35,648 nt of DNA, from assembly GCA_017848335.1 (NCBI GenBank), contig JAGDAX010000055.1, forward strand, positions 1-35,648, in the 5' to 3' direction. The translations under genes were made by a program, and so were the position numbers. Under the pieces are notes generated by a model that worked only from the letters and a program-made list of their open reading frames with translations, had not been told where the DNA came from and made no database searches. This stretch comes from Clostridia bacterium. GTDB taxonomy: Bacteria; Bacillota; Clostridia; UBA1212. Below, in pieces: positions 24,496 to 32,791 of this stretch (the stretch's first letter is position 1; each line of letters opens with the position of its first letter).

Positions 24496-24540
24496 CTCGC
24501 GTCCCATAGCTCGCGTCCTGTAACTCGCGTCCCATAGCTC
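24496..24540. repeat. 14-bp tandem repeat, 3 copies
   Basis: CTCGCGTCCCATAG (24496-24509), CTCGCGTCCTGTAA (24510-24523), CTCGCGTCCCATAG (24524-24537) and CTC. It reaches the stop codon of rsmA. The complement GAGCTATGGGACGCGAG also occurs at about 35451-35468. Confidence 0.8.
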
Positions 24541-25459
24541 AAGCCCCACGATCACGACTCTCCCAAAGCCGGTTCGAAAGCTCGCCGAATTCGCGCGGCG
24601 ACAGCGTCTCCCCTCTTGCCAGCGGGTCCTTGCCCAGGGCTTCCAGGGCCTGCGAGACGGCTTCGCGCGGCACACCGACGCAGGGCGCGTTGGCGAGGGC
24701 GTTGGCGAGGGTCTTGCGGCGCTGCGAGAAGGCCGCCCGCACCACGTCGAAAAAGTATTTTTCGTCCTTGAGCTCAAAGGGCGGCGTCTTTCGCATAGTG
24801 AGCCTGATCACCGCAGAGTCGACGCCGGGCCTGGGCGTAAAGCACGAAGGCGGCACGATGAACTGTATTTCCGGAACGGAGTAATAATTCACGGTCACCG
24901 TCATTGCGCCGTAATCCTTGCCGCCCGGAGACGCGACCATGCGCTCGGCCACCTCTTTTTGGACCATGATGACCATGCTGTCGACGTCCCCGGAATTGTC
25001 CTCCAGGAATTTCATTATTATGGGCGTGGTGATGTAGTATGGCAGATTTGCCACCACCTTGACCTTGTCGAGGGGCTGCCCGGAGGCGCCCGCGCTGCCG
25101 CTCACGAACGCGTCAATAATATCCCTGCGGACGTCGGTTTTCAGGATGTCGCGGTTGATGAGCCGGACGTTCGGAAACTCCTCGGCGAGGGGCTGCAGCC
25201 TTGGCATGAGGCTCTTGTCGATCTCCACCGCGACAACAAGGCCCGCGCTCCCGGCAAGCTCCCTCGTCATGATTCCGAGGCCCGGCCCCACTTCGATCAC
25301 CGCGTCGTTCCCGCTCGTTTCGGCAACAAAAAGAATTTTCCGAACGATGTTCATGTCGTTCAGAAAATTCTGTCCAAGGTTTTTTTTGGGGCGGAAATCC
25401 CCGCTGCCCGTGAAGGCACGACTCCCGCCCTTTTTGTGATTATTGCTTTTGCGCGTCAT
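24539..25459 (-). CDS. rsmA: 16S rRNA A1518/A1519 dimethyltransferase
   Basis: KsgA/RsmA methylates two adjacent adenosines in the 3' hairpin of 16S rRNA using SAM, late in small-subunit maturation. 306 aa. The N-terminal FRPKKNLGQNFLNDMNIV is the family signature; EVGPGLGIMTREL is the SAM-binding loop, VAVEIDKSLMPRL holds the acidic ribose contact, and NLPYYITTPIIMKFL is the catalytic N-L-P-Y motif. A basic Gly/Lys/Ser extension of about 20 residues precedes it. ATG 25459 with CGGAAG upstream. It lies 77 bp downstream of the YabE-like gene, probably co-transcribed; the same order as in B. subtilis except that rnmV is missing between them. Confidence 0.96.
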   Translation of the reverse strand: MTRKSNNHKKGGSRAFTGSGDFRPKKNLGQNFLNDMNIVRKILFVAETSGNDAVIEVGPGLGIMTRELAGSAGLVVAVEIDKSLMPRLQPLAEEFPNVRLINRDILKTDVRRDIIDAFVSGSAGASGQPLDKVKVVANLPYYITTPIIMKFLEDNSGDVDSMVIMVQKEVAERMVASPGGKDYGAMTVTVNYYSVPEIQFIVPPSCFTPRPGVDSAVIRLTMRKTPPFELKDEKYFFDVVRAAFSQRRKTLANALANAPCVGVPREAVSQALEALGKDPLARGETLSPREFGELSNRLWESRDRGA

Positions 25460-25536
25460 TTATCAGCTTCCGTGTAAATTGGTCAACGTCCGGCGAATAA
25501 AGCCTCCGTCCGGGACGGAATCCGGGCATGCCGGGC

Positions 25537-26853
25537 TTACTCCGGGTAGTAGTTGTACTTGGCGGGCGGCGTCCACTTGGCGCTCCCGCGAAGCGCGAAC
25601 ACGTCCACAGACTGGTCCTCCAGGATATAGATCACCACGTCCCTGACGCCCCAGATGTCGATGAGCTTCAGGTCGTCCATGTAGACGTCGATGCGGTTAT
25701 TTACGATTCCGCCGCCGGTGTCCGCGGCAATGGCATAGCCGTAGTCGTTGATTCCGTTGATCCCCTTGACGTATACCTTGGTCCCCAGGGGAATGACATT
25801 CGGGTCGACAGCGATGACGCCCCATCTCACGGTAAGGCCGCCCAGCTGCGCTCCGTAGGCAATAGCGGTGCCCCAGCCTGAATTGCTGTAGGCGGTAGCG
25901 TCGCCGTCAATGCGCCTCTTGAACATGACCTTCTCGCCGCGGCTGTCGGTGAACGTGTCGATCGTACCGCGGGCAACCACCCGGTTAACGGGATCCTTTG
26001 TATTCTTGGTCGCGACAAGCTTGCGCGAGGTCTCCACGCCGTCCGTGAACGTGATCTCCCAGACCTTGGTGATGATGCCCTTCTGGCCTTCGGATACGAC
26101 ACGCGTGCTGCCCTTGGCCATGGTGTCATCGTCAACGTAGACGGTGTCGAAGCCTATTTCCTCGGGAACGTCCTTCCAGTCGACGGTAATGACCGGCGTG
26201 GGCTCGGGTGTAGGCGTAGGCACGGGCGTAGGCGTGGGTGTAGGCGTAGGCACGGGCGTCGCGGTCGCTTCGGGAGTGGCAGTGGGAACTGTTGTCGGAG
26301 GTGCCGTAGGAACAGCTGTGGCAACAGGAGTAACTATGGGCTCAAAGTCCTCGGGAAGCTTGGTGGTGTCGGGCTGCGGGCCGTAATAGTAATCCACCTC
26401 TGCGGTGTCCTCCGCGTCCGAATCGCCATCGTCATTCTGATTATCGTCGCCGGGCTCCAAAGCGGGGTCTTCTTCGGCAGGCAGCGGCCGCTCCCAAATA
26501 TCGAAGCTTGTGGCCGTGTCTATCATATTGCCTTCCGCAAAGCCGGCGGCGGGTCTTGAGGAAATGACCACCAGCGGCACGTCGTCCGCCTTGTCGTACA
26601 CTGAACAGTTGAGGTAATCACCCTCGGACAACGTAATGCCCGCCAATGCGAGAGCCTCACCGACAGTCTCAAACCGGCCGTTTACGGTGACGGAGGTCTC
26701 GCCCTTGATAATCTGAATCGATTCCCTGGCCGGAACAGTATTCGCTGCAAAGCCCAAAACCAGCGCGGCGCAGAGCAGTACCACCAATACGACGCAGTAC
26801 AGCTTCACGTAGGCGCTCTTTGATCTAATTGCGTTAAGCAATTTTTGAAGCAT
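25537..26853 (-). CDS. YabE-like protein: DUF348, G5 and 3D domains
   Basis: 438-aa exported or membrane-anchored putative cell-wall remodelling protein of the YabE/Rpf-like group. ATG 26853 (MLQKLLNAIRSKSAYVKLY) with AAGGA 9-10 nt upstream. One N-terminal membrane segment (LYCVVLVVLLCAALVLGFAA). A DUF348 module follows (IIKGETSVTVNGRFETVGEA), then an acidic region and a PTPTPTPTPVPTPTPEP linker, a G5 domain (about 240-310, VWEITFTDGVETSRKLV) and a C-terminal 3D domain: GVIAVDPNVIPLGTKVYV, YAIAADTGGGIVNNRIDVYM, with its three conserved Asp. The 3D fold resembles lytic transglycosylase MltA barrels. It lies between tatD and rsmA as in Bacillus. A strong promoter lies 316 bp upstream, leaving a long leader. 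Confidence 0.9.
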   Translation of the reverse strand: MLQKLLNAIRSKSAYVKLYCVVLVVLLCAALVLGFAANTVPARESIQIIKGETSVTVNGRFETVGEALALAGITLSEGDYLNCSVYDKADDVPLVVISSRPAAGFAEGNMIDTATSFDIWERPLPAEEDPALEPGDDNQNDDGDSDAEDTAEVDYYYGPQPDTTKLPEDFEPIVTPVATAVPTAPPTTVPTATPEATATPVPTPTPTPTPVPTPTPEPTPVITVDWKDVPEEIGFDTVYVDDDTMAKGSTRVVSEGQKGIITKVWEITFTDGVETSRKLVATKNTKDPVNRVVARGTIDTFTDSRGEKVMFKRRIDGDATAYSNSGWGTAIAYGAQLGGLTVRWGVIAVDPNVIPLGTKVYVKGINGINDYGYAIAADTGGGIVNNRIDVYMDDLKLIDIWGVRDVVIYILEDQSVDVFALRGSAKWTPPAKYNYYPE

Positions 26854-27162
26854 CTTGCAAATTCCTTTCTTTCCGCCGGGCAGAAAAATCAATATTGTGC
26901 ACGATCCATCCTGCGTTTTGCGTTGCGCTGCTCTGCATTGTATTGCTCCGCGCTGCGCTGCTCCGCAAGTTACGCAAAAAGAGGCGCCGCTTACGTATTT
27001 CGATATCCGTACTGCCCTCTTCTTCGTGCAACAAGGCCATCCCGGAAGCGATCCGGCGGCCGCTATTTATCTTCTGTAAAAACCGAAAATTCTTCCGGCT
27101 GCCTCAGCGGAGCCGATCGGCGCGGCGGCCCCAAACAGGCCGGCCCGAAAAGTCCGAAAGAC
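26854..27162 (-). other. long 5' leader of the yabE-like gene, about 310 nt
   Basis: If transcription starts from the promoter at 27169-27198, the RNA has about 310 untranslated nt. It contains GC-rich potential stems (GGGCCGGCC...GGCCGCC) and a GCTGCGCTGCTCCGC / GCGCTGCTCTGC word repeat (26931-26965). I compared it with the c-di-AMP (ydaO) riboswitch core and did not see a match. A 68-codon open frame within it (27040-26834) lacks a ribosome binding site. Confidence 0.5.
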
Positions 27163-27168
27163 AGGAAT

Positions 27169-27198
27169 ATTTTATTATCTCTCCGCAAGCTTCGTCAA
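27169..27198 (-). promoter_or_regulatory. promoter of yabE-like - rsmA
   Basis: Minus strand: TTGACG (27198-27193), 18 bp, TAAAAT (27174-27169). It lies 90 bp after the tatD stop. Confidence 0.7.
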
Positions 27199-27284
27199 CG
27201 ATTTTTTCAATTTTTGTGCATACTGCACAATTTTCACGGTATCCATCTGCCCCTGATAGGGTGTTTTTTGTGCAAACTCGCCAA

Positions 27285-28226
27285 TCATATCCCGAAAAAC
27301 CTTCGGGCGTTGGCATTGGTGAGCCCGAATATCTCGCCGGTTTCGACGCCTTTTATCTCCGCGATTCTGGCCGCGATAAGAGGCACGTACGATGAATCGT
27401 TGCGCCTCCCCCGGAAGGGCTCCGGCGTCATATAGGGGCAGTCCGTTTCCAGCATCAGAAGCTCGTCGGGAATGACCGCCAGCGCCTCGACGATCCTGCG
27501 TGCGTTCTTGAAGGTGACCGCGCCGCCCACCGAGAAGTACCAGCCCTGCCCTGCGATGAGCTCCGCCATTTCCGCGCTTCCTGAGTAGCAATGAAAAACC
27601 ACCCTGCCCTCAGGAGCCTTCTCCTCCCTGAGGATATTCATCACGTCCATGTGGGCTTCGCGGTCGTGAACAACCAGCGGCAGATCCAGCTCCTTTGAAA
27701 GTCTGATATTCTCGCGGAAGCAGTCCCACTGCGCCTCGCGGGGTGAGAAATCGTAATGGTAATCAAGGCCCGCCTCGCCTACCGCCACGGCCTTCTGGTG
27801 CTTCAAAAGCCCGTAGATCCTTTCGTAATCGCCGGGCCTGACCTTGGAGGCGTTATGGGGGTGGCAGCCGCAGGCGGCATATATGAAATCGTATTTTTCA
27901 GCCAGCGCGATGCAGATCTCAGAGGTGTCCGCGTCCTCGGCGCAGTTTATTGCCGCGATGAGACCGCTCTCACGGGCACGGAGAAGCACCGCGTCAAGCT
28001 CGTCCGCGAAAGGCCCGGCCGCTCCAAGCCCGGCAGCGTCAATCCCTGCAGCTTCAAGTCCGGCCGCTCCAAGCCCGGCAGCGTCAATCCCTGCCGCGGC
28101 CCGCGAGGATCCTTCGCCGCCGCTCTGCCCGGGTCCTGCGTCCTTATTCAGCGCAGAAGCTTCGCCGCTCCGGTGGGTGAATTTTGCGTCATTGTAATGC
28201 GCGTGTGTGTCAATAAATCCTGTCAT
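27285..28226 (-). CDS. TatD-family metal-dependent DNase with low-complexity insertion
   Basis: TatD/YabD-type hydrolase of the amidohydrolase barrel (3'-5' DNase activity in family members). Metal ligands are all visible: DTHAHYND (HxH), GEAGLDYHYD (Glu), LVVHDREAH (His), VVFHCYSGS (His) and LLMLETDCPYMTPEPFRG (Asp). The protein has 313 aa against about 255 usual: about 55 residues are inserted after NDAKF and before ADELDAVL, i.e. in the first loop of the barrel, of composition Ala/Gly/Ser with AAGIDAAGLGAAGLE repeats from a 15-bp DNA tandem repeat. The loop is near the active-site mouth but should be tolerated. The order tatD - yabE - rsmA is the conserved Firmicutes order. Confidence 0.93.
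   Translation of the reverse strand: MTGFIDTHAHYNDAKFTHRSGEASALNKDAGPGQSGGEGSSRAAAGIDAAGLGAAGLEAAGIDAAGLGAAGPFADELDAVLLRARESGLIAAINCAEDADTSEICIALAEKYDFIYAACGCHPHNASKVRPGDYERIYGLLKHQKAVAVGEAGLDYHYDFSPREAQWDCFRENIRLSKELDLPLVVHDREAHMDVMNILREEKAPEGRVVFHCYSGSAEMAELIAGQGWYFSVGGAVTFKNARRIVEALAVIPDELLMLETDCPYMTPEPFRGRRNDSSYVPLIAARIAEIKGVETGEIFGLTNANARRFFGI
28011..28100. repeat. 15-bp tandem repeat in tatD, 6 copies
   Basis: Units at 28011-28025, 28026-28040, 28041-28055, 28056-28070, 28071-28085 and 28086-28100, with higher order 45 bp x2 (units 1-3 resemble 4-6). In frame; encodes AAG(I/L)x pentapeptides. Confidence 0.88.
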
Positions 28227-28308
28227 ATCGTAAAAGCCTGTAAGCCCCCTTAATACGTGAGAGCTGATAAAAGTATTTCCGCAAAAGCCCCGGAATCGAT
28301 CCGCTTTT

Positions 28309-28356
28309 GACCGGTATCTGACCAGGCCCGATTCTGCAGCTGATCGGTATTTGACC
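28309..28356. repeat. 15-bp direct repeat pair upstream of tatD
   Basis: GACCGGTATCTGACC (28309-28323) and GATCGGTATTTGACC (28342-28356), 33 bp apart, flanked by GATCCGCTT at 28298 and 28364. In the 144-bp gap between the DegT gene and tatD; possibly an operator or only more repeat debris. Confidence 0.55.
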
Positions 28357-28370
28357 GCGGTTCGATCCGC

Positions 28371-29537
28371 TTACGGGCGGCATTTTTCAAGCACGATTTC
28401 GGCGATTTCTGCCGCGTCGTCGGGCGACAGATCCGCGTAGAAGGGCAGTGCCAGCACACGCGATGAGATCGAAGCCGCCACGGGCGTTTCGGCAGGGTCA
28501 TATTGACGGACTGCTGCCGCCTGCGAGGTAAGGGGATAGAAATACCTGCGCACGTGAATATTCCTCTCCGAAAGCTCACGCATCACGTCAAGTGCAGTCG
28601 GCTCATCCTTAAAAATCACCGGAAAATAGGCAAAATTGCGGCTGACGCCCTCCTGCTCCGGCAACAGCTTAAGCCCTGTTTCGAACGTGCGTCCGGTGGC
28701 AGGGTCGTATCCTCCGCGCGTCAATATCCGGGTGTACGTTTCGTGAAGGGCGCGGCGCTTCTCAAGCACCTCGTCTATGTGGCGCAGGTTGCATATACCC
28801 ATGGCCGCCGCAAATTCAGTCATCTTGGCATTGGTGCCGGCAATGCCGGCATCCGCGCCGCCCGCCTGGCCGAAGCCGCAGTAGGCGTGGAGGGCTTCGG
28901 CCAGCGCCGCGTCATCCGTCGCCACGGCGCCGCCTTCTATAGTATTGAAGGCCTTGGTTGCGTGGAAGCTGAACATTGAGGCGGCGCCGCAGGACGCGAT
29001 GCCGCGGCCGCTTCGGCGCACGCCGAAGCAGTGGGCGGCGTCGTATATCACCGGCAGATCATACCGCCGTGAGAGCTCCTCAAAGGCGTCCACGTCGCAT
29101 ACCGTGCCGTACACGTGTACCGGCAGAATGGCCACGGTCCTGTCGCTTATGAGCCTCTCCGCAGCCGCCGGATCCATTGTATAAGTCACCGGATCCACGT
29201 CCGCAAAGACCGGCCTGAAGCCTGCCTCCGTTATGCTGTAGGTGGTGGAAATGAACGTGAAGGGAGTCGTGACGATCTCCGCCTCGGCCGGCGCTATCCC
29301 AAGCTCCTTCGCCCTGCCTCCCGCAACGATCCTCACCGCCGCGGCCAGCGCCTGGTGTCCGTTGGTAAACATGGTCACGTTGGCGGCGTCCAGATATTCC
29401 TTCAGCTCCTCCGCAAGCCTGTTCTCCAGCGGCCCGAAATTGGTGAGCCACCCGTTTTCCCATATTCCCTTTATCAGCTCAGCGTATTCCCCGTACGGCG
29501 GAAGGCTGGGCCTTGTGACGTTTATTCTTTTGTCCAT
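28371..29537 (-). CDS. DegT/DnrJ/EryC1/StrS-family aminotransferase
   Basis: PLP-dependent aminotransferase acting on keto-sugars of nucleotide-linked sugars, typical of surface polysaccharide synthesis. 388 aa. IVTTPFTFISTTYSITEAG, LPVIYDAAHCFGV (PLP-phosphate/ring Asp) and MFSFHATKAFNTIEGGA with the Schiff-base Lys are the family blocks. The C-terminal FPVIFKDEPTALDVMREL and NIHVRRYFYPL fit the substrate-closing segment. ATG 29537 with AAGGACGCG upstream. It follows the flippase gene by 185 bp on the same strand, so it is probably the third member of the polysaccharide set, making an amino sugar for the exported glycan. Confidence 0.93.
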   Translation of the reverse strand: MDKRINVTRPSLPPYGEYAELIKGIWENGWLTNFGPLENRLAEELKEYLDAANVTMFTNGHQALAAAVRIVAGGRAKELGIAPAEAEIVTTPFTFISTTYSITEAGFRPVFADVDPVTYTMDPAAAERLISDRTVAILPVHVYGTVCDVDAFEELSRRYDLPVIYDAAHCFGVRRSGRGIASCGAASMFSFHATKAFNTIEGGAVATDDAALAEALHAYCGFGQAGGADAGIAGTNAKMTEFAAAMGICNLRHIDEVLEKRRALHETYTRILTRGGYDPATGRTFETGLKLLPEQEGVSRNFAYFPVIFKDEPTALDVMRELSERNIHVRRYFYPLTSQAAAVRQYDPAETPVAASISSRVLALPFYADLSPDDAAEIAEIVLEKCRP

Positions 29538-29722
29538 TTACGCGTCCTTATTGTCGATTTTGTCTTTTCTTTCCTCAGCAAGCGCATTCAGCCTCTTCCT
29601 CGCGGCGGGCCTCACGCTTCCCGCGGCTAACGCAAGACCCTTCCTGCGTCAATAGCCGCGCTTCCCGCGAAAAGAACGCCGCTTGCTGCGCAAACCGCAG
29701 AGCTCTTCCCGCGGAAAATGCC

Positions 29723-31423
29723 TCACCCGGCGCTCCCCTTATTATTTTTCTTTCTTAATTTATCCTTTAATATGTCGAGAATGTATTCCAGACTGTCCAT
29801 CTTGAAGAGCTTCGCCCCGGCGAAATAGATCGCCACGCCCAGCGGCACCTGTATGAGAAGCATCACGATATAAGGGATCCTGAGGAAGGTGACCGAGTAC
29901 ACCGCCGCGCCCATCACCGCAGCCAGCAGAAGCGAGGGCAGCACGTCGCGAAGCTGCTGAAATACCGAATAATTCATCAGCTTTTTGCCGAAGGAGGCGT
30001 TTATTCCCGTGCAAATGAAGGACACCGCCGTCTGCACAGCCATGACTATGTAAAGCCCTGTGATGCCCATACCGCCCGTGAGAAGAAGCGCCGCGATAAG
30101 AGCCCCGAAGCCCAGCACGTTCTTGATCACCTCCAGCAGCAGATAAGCTCCGCCGCGGCCGAAGGCCTTGATGGCCTGCAGATTGGCGCTGTCCATGGGC
30201 AGGAAAATGCTCATAACGCAAATAAACTGCATGAAGACGACGCTGTTCGCCCACTTGTCGGAGTAAATGAACAGGATCATCGGCTTTGCCACCGCGAAAA
30301 GCCCCGCCATCACCGCGAAGGTTGCGAAGGAGCTGACCTTGATGAACCGCCTCATCATATCCCTGACCCTTCCCGGGTCCTCCTGGAAGGCCGAAAGCGA
30401 CGGAAAAGCCACGTTTGCCACCGTTGTGTTGATGGTCTCGCTGACCTTCCCGGGAATCGTTTTCGATTTGTTGTAATACCCCAGCGTGTCCGCCGGATAG
30501 AGCTTCTCCATCAGCAGCGGCAGCGCGCTGGCATACACGTTGTTGATAATATTTGACGCCAGCATGGCCGAGCCGAAGCCCAGCATTTCCGAAAGCGCCT
30601 TCAGTCTGAAGCGCACGCCGGGGCGCCAGCGGCAGGCGATCCACAGGAATATGCAGCCCGTGAAGCTTGCCACGCACGTACTGAGCACCAGCGCCCACAC
30701 TCCCAGGCCCAGCGCGGCGGACACGATCCCCGTGACGCCGGCCAGCGTCACCGTCATGGCCGTCTTCGCGAAAAGCACCTTAAAGCGCATTTCCCGCGTC
30801 AGCAGCGCCGCCTGCACCACGCAGAAAGAGTCAAAAAGAAGCGTCAGCCCCTGTATCCTAAGCAGCCAAACCAGCACCGTTTTTTCGTAAAGCCCGGCGA
30901 TCCACGGCGCCGCGAAGAACATTACCGCGTACAATATCAGCGCGCTCGCCGCCGCCACCCAGAACACCGCGGATTTGTGGCCCTCGCTTATGTCTTTTTT
31001 CTGGATCAGCGAATAATTGATGCTGCCCTGCGTGAAAAGACCCGCGAAGGCAATAAAAAGAGCGCAGATGCCCACCAGAGCGTAGTCCTCCGGCATCAGA
31101 AAATACCGGGCCAGCACCCACGCAAAAATAAACTCGATCACACCGACGCCGCCGCGCTCCATAAAGAGCCAGACCGCCCCGGTCACTGCCCTGGCCTTCA
31201 TCGACGCAGGCTGACGGCCGCCGTTCGTATCAGAGGACGCGTTGTTCCCGGGCTCCCGGCACGACCCGGCTTCCTGCTCCGGGCCTGATCCGGCTTCCTG
31301 CTCCGGGCCTGATCCGACCTCCTGCTCCGGGCCTGATCCGGCTTCCTGCTCCGGGCAAACCTCCTGCGCGTGCCCGCCCTTCCGCGGCTTATTATCGTTT
31401 GGCAAATTGCTTTCCTGACCCAT
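29723..31423 (-). CDS. Wzx-type polysaccharide flippase
   Basis: Multi-spanning inner-membrane protein of the MOP (MATE/Wzx) superfamily that moves lipid-linked oligosaccharide across the membrane. 566 aa. After MKARAVTGAVWLFMERGGVG (first helix) about 12-14 hydrophobic helices follow. YYNKSKTIPGKVSETINTTV and FPSLSAFQEDPGRV are typical of the RfbX/polysaccharide-synthesis transporter branch. The first about 65 residues are extra, charged and repetitive: GPEQEAGS-type octapeptides from a 24-bp DNA repeat, presumably cytoplasmic. ATG 31423 with GGGGAGCGG upstream. It lies 18 bp after the GT2-GtrA gene, thus co-transcribed. Confidence 0.92.
   Translation of the reverse strand: MGQESNLPNDNKPRKGGHAQEVCPEQEAGSGPEQEVGSGPEQEAGSGPEQEAGSCREPGNNASSDTNGGRQPASMKARAVTGAVWLFMERGGVGVIEFIFAWVLARYFLMPEDYALVGICALFIAFAGLFTQGSINYSLIQKKDISEGHKSAVFWVAAASALILYAVMFFAAPWIAGLYEKTVLVWLLRIQGLTLLFDSFCVVQAALLTREMRFKVLFAKTAMTVTLAGVTGIVSAALGLGVWALVLSTCVASFTGCIFLWIACRWRPGVRFRLKALSEMLGFGSAMLASNIINNVYASALPLLMEKLYPADTLGYYNKSKTIPGKVSETINTTVANVAFPSLSAFQEDPGRVRDMMRRFIKVSSFATFAVMAGLFAVAKPMILFIYSDKWANSVVFMQFICVMSIFLPMDSANLQAIKAFGRGGAYLLLEVIKNVLGFGALIAALLLTGGMGITGLYIVMAVQTAVSFICTGINASFGKKLMNYSVFQQLRDVLPSLLLAAVMGAAVYSVTFLRIPYIVMLLIQVPLGVAIYFAGAKLFKMDSLEYILDILKDKLRKKNNKGSAG
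31268..31357. repeat. 24-bp tandem repeat in the flippase N-terminus, 3.75 copies
   Basis: Units at 31268-31291, 31292-31315 and 31316-31339, with a partial one at 31340-31357, nearly identical. In frame, eight residues per unit. Confidence 0.9.
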
Positions 31424-31441
31424 CTCCGCTCCCCGGAAGCC

Positions 31442-32548
31442 TCATTTTCCGTGCGGCTTTCTCTTCCGGAAAACCCACTCTCTCTGAAAATAAAAATTCA
31501 CGAAATACAGGCATGAGTCCACAATTATCTTGCAGATCGTGCCCGGCAAGGGCAGAAATCTGATCATAAGCCCCGTAAGCAGCGACCCCACAAGCATTAT
31601 CATCGCCGACAGTACGAAATATTTGACCGCCGAATGCTTCGTCCCCTTCTTGAAGACGATCCTTCTGTTCAGCGTATAATTGCAGGCCGAGCTTATTATT
31701 CGCGCGAGAATATACGACAGCGAGATCGACCCCAGCAGCGTCACAAAGAAGCCCTTCCCGTCAAGTCCCATCAGCGTCGAAAGGTTCTTGTCGCCGTGGG
31801 CGAACACAAACCGGCTGAACAGTATAAACAGAACGTAATCCAGCAGGAAGCACACCAGCGAAGACGCCGCAAACTTAATGATCCGCGCCAATATCCTCAG
31901 CGAGTCCCTGAGCGGCGAATAGTGGGAGCCGGCATTCTCGTTAATGTAAACCGTCTCGATGGGAATCTCCACGTAATCGCAGTCCCAGTCCCTCATGTAG
32001 AGGAGCATATTCATCTCGTACTCGTAACGCTCGCCCTCGAGCTTCAGAAGCTTGTCGAAAAGCGTCGCCGGAAGGCCCCTCAGACCCGTCTGCGTGTCGT
32101 GAATCTTAAGCCCGGTGGCCACCCTGAACAGAAGCCTGGTGACGCCGTTGCCGAGCCTGGATTTGAAGGGTATCTTGACGCTCTTGTCCTGAAATCTGCC
32201 CCCGATAATGATCGCGTTGGGGCGGCTCTTTTCGGCGTCGATGATCCGCTCGATGTCCTCCAGCTTGTGCTGACCATCGCAGTCCGCCGTCACCACAAAA
32301 TCCGTCTCCGGGTAATTGTCGACAATATGCTGAAGTCCCGTCTTGAGCGCCCTGCCCTTGCCGCGGTTGACCTCGTGTGTGACCACGTCCACGCCAAGCT
32401 CGCGCACGCGCCTGAAAACGTCGCGAAAAGCCTCGCCGCCTCCGTCATCCACAGCCACGACCGCGTGCCCCCGCTCTGTGAGCAGCCTGGAAAATTCCAC
32501 GAAGCTCTCTTCGGGTTTATATGCAGGAATCAAAATGATCGTATTCAT
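31442..32548 (-). CDS. GT2 glycosyltransferase fused to GtrA-like membrane domain
   Basis: 368 aa. Residues 1-220 are a DPM1-like GT-A glycosyltransferase: MNTIILIPAYKPEESF, VVAVDDGGGE, VVTADCDGQHKLEDIE (DxD metal motif), DTQTGLRGLP and YEYEMNMLLYM. Residues about 225-365 form four membrane helices of the GtrA type (SSLVCFLLDYVLFILFSRFV; RIISSACNYTLNRRIVFKK). Such fusions are thought to make or flip polyprenyl-phosphate-linked sugars for wall polymers. The ATG at 32548 follows GAGGCGGCA. It is the first gene of the unit GT2-GtrA, flippase, DegT aminotransferase, driven by the promoter at 32617-32645. Confidence 0.93.
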   Translation of the reverse strand: MNTIILIPAYKPEESFVEFSRLLTERGHAVVAVDDGGGEAFRDVFRRVRELGVDVVTHEVNRGKGRALKTGLQHIVDNYPETDFVVTADCDGQHKLEDIERIIDAEKSRPNAIIIGGRFQDKSVKIPFKSRLGNGVTRLLFRVATGLKIHDTQTGLRGLPATLFDKLLKLEGERYEYEMNMLLYMRDWDCDYVEIPIETVYINENAGSHYSPLRDSLRILARIIKFAASSLVCFLLDYVLFILFSRFVFAHGDKNLSTLMGLDGKGFFVTLLGSISLSYILARIISSACNYTLNRRIVFKKGTKHSAVKYFVLSAMIMLVGSLLTGLMIRFLPLPGTICKIIVDSCLYFVNFYFQREWVFRKRKPHGK

Positions 32549-32616
32549 TGCCGCCTCTTTGTACTCCGGCCGCCGGAAGCCTCGCGCGCAGCCGGAATGG
32601 TTACTTCAACACGTCA

Positions 32617-32645
32617 ATGATATCAAAAACCGCGGCTTTTTTCAA
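32617..32645 (-). promoter_or_regulatory. promoter of the polysaccharide unit
   Basis: Minus strand: TTGAAA (32645-32640), 17 bp, TATCAT (32622-32617). The leader is about 60 nt. Confidence 0.78.
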
Positions 32646-32669
32646 GGAAGGAACACCGCGTGATCCCTC

Positions 32670-32698
32670 TTGAGAAATCCGCCCGAATGCGTTATAAT
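32670..32698 (+). promoter_or_regulatory. promoter of the DUF4091-like lipoprotein
   Basis: TTGAGA (32670-32675), 17 bp, TATAAT (32693-32698). Divergent from the preceding promoter, with the -35 boxes 24 bp apart. Confidence 0.83.
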
Positions 32699-32791
32699 TC
32701 ACTTGCAAATTTTTTTGTGACTACCAAGCGGTATCTGCCGTCAGACGCCGCGGAAAGAGATATTTTCGGATCAAGAAAGGAATATTAGAAT

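Noticed and set aside
26834..27040. Small 68-aa protein ahead of the yabE-like gene
   Set aside because: No ribosome site, unusual composition, overlaps the yabE start; more likely chance within the leader.
29538..29722. Own promoter for the DegT aminotransferase (TTGACG near 29650)
   Set aside because: No acceptable -10 at 16-18 bp; read-through from the flippase gene is simpler.
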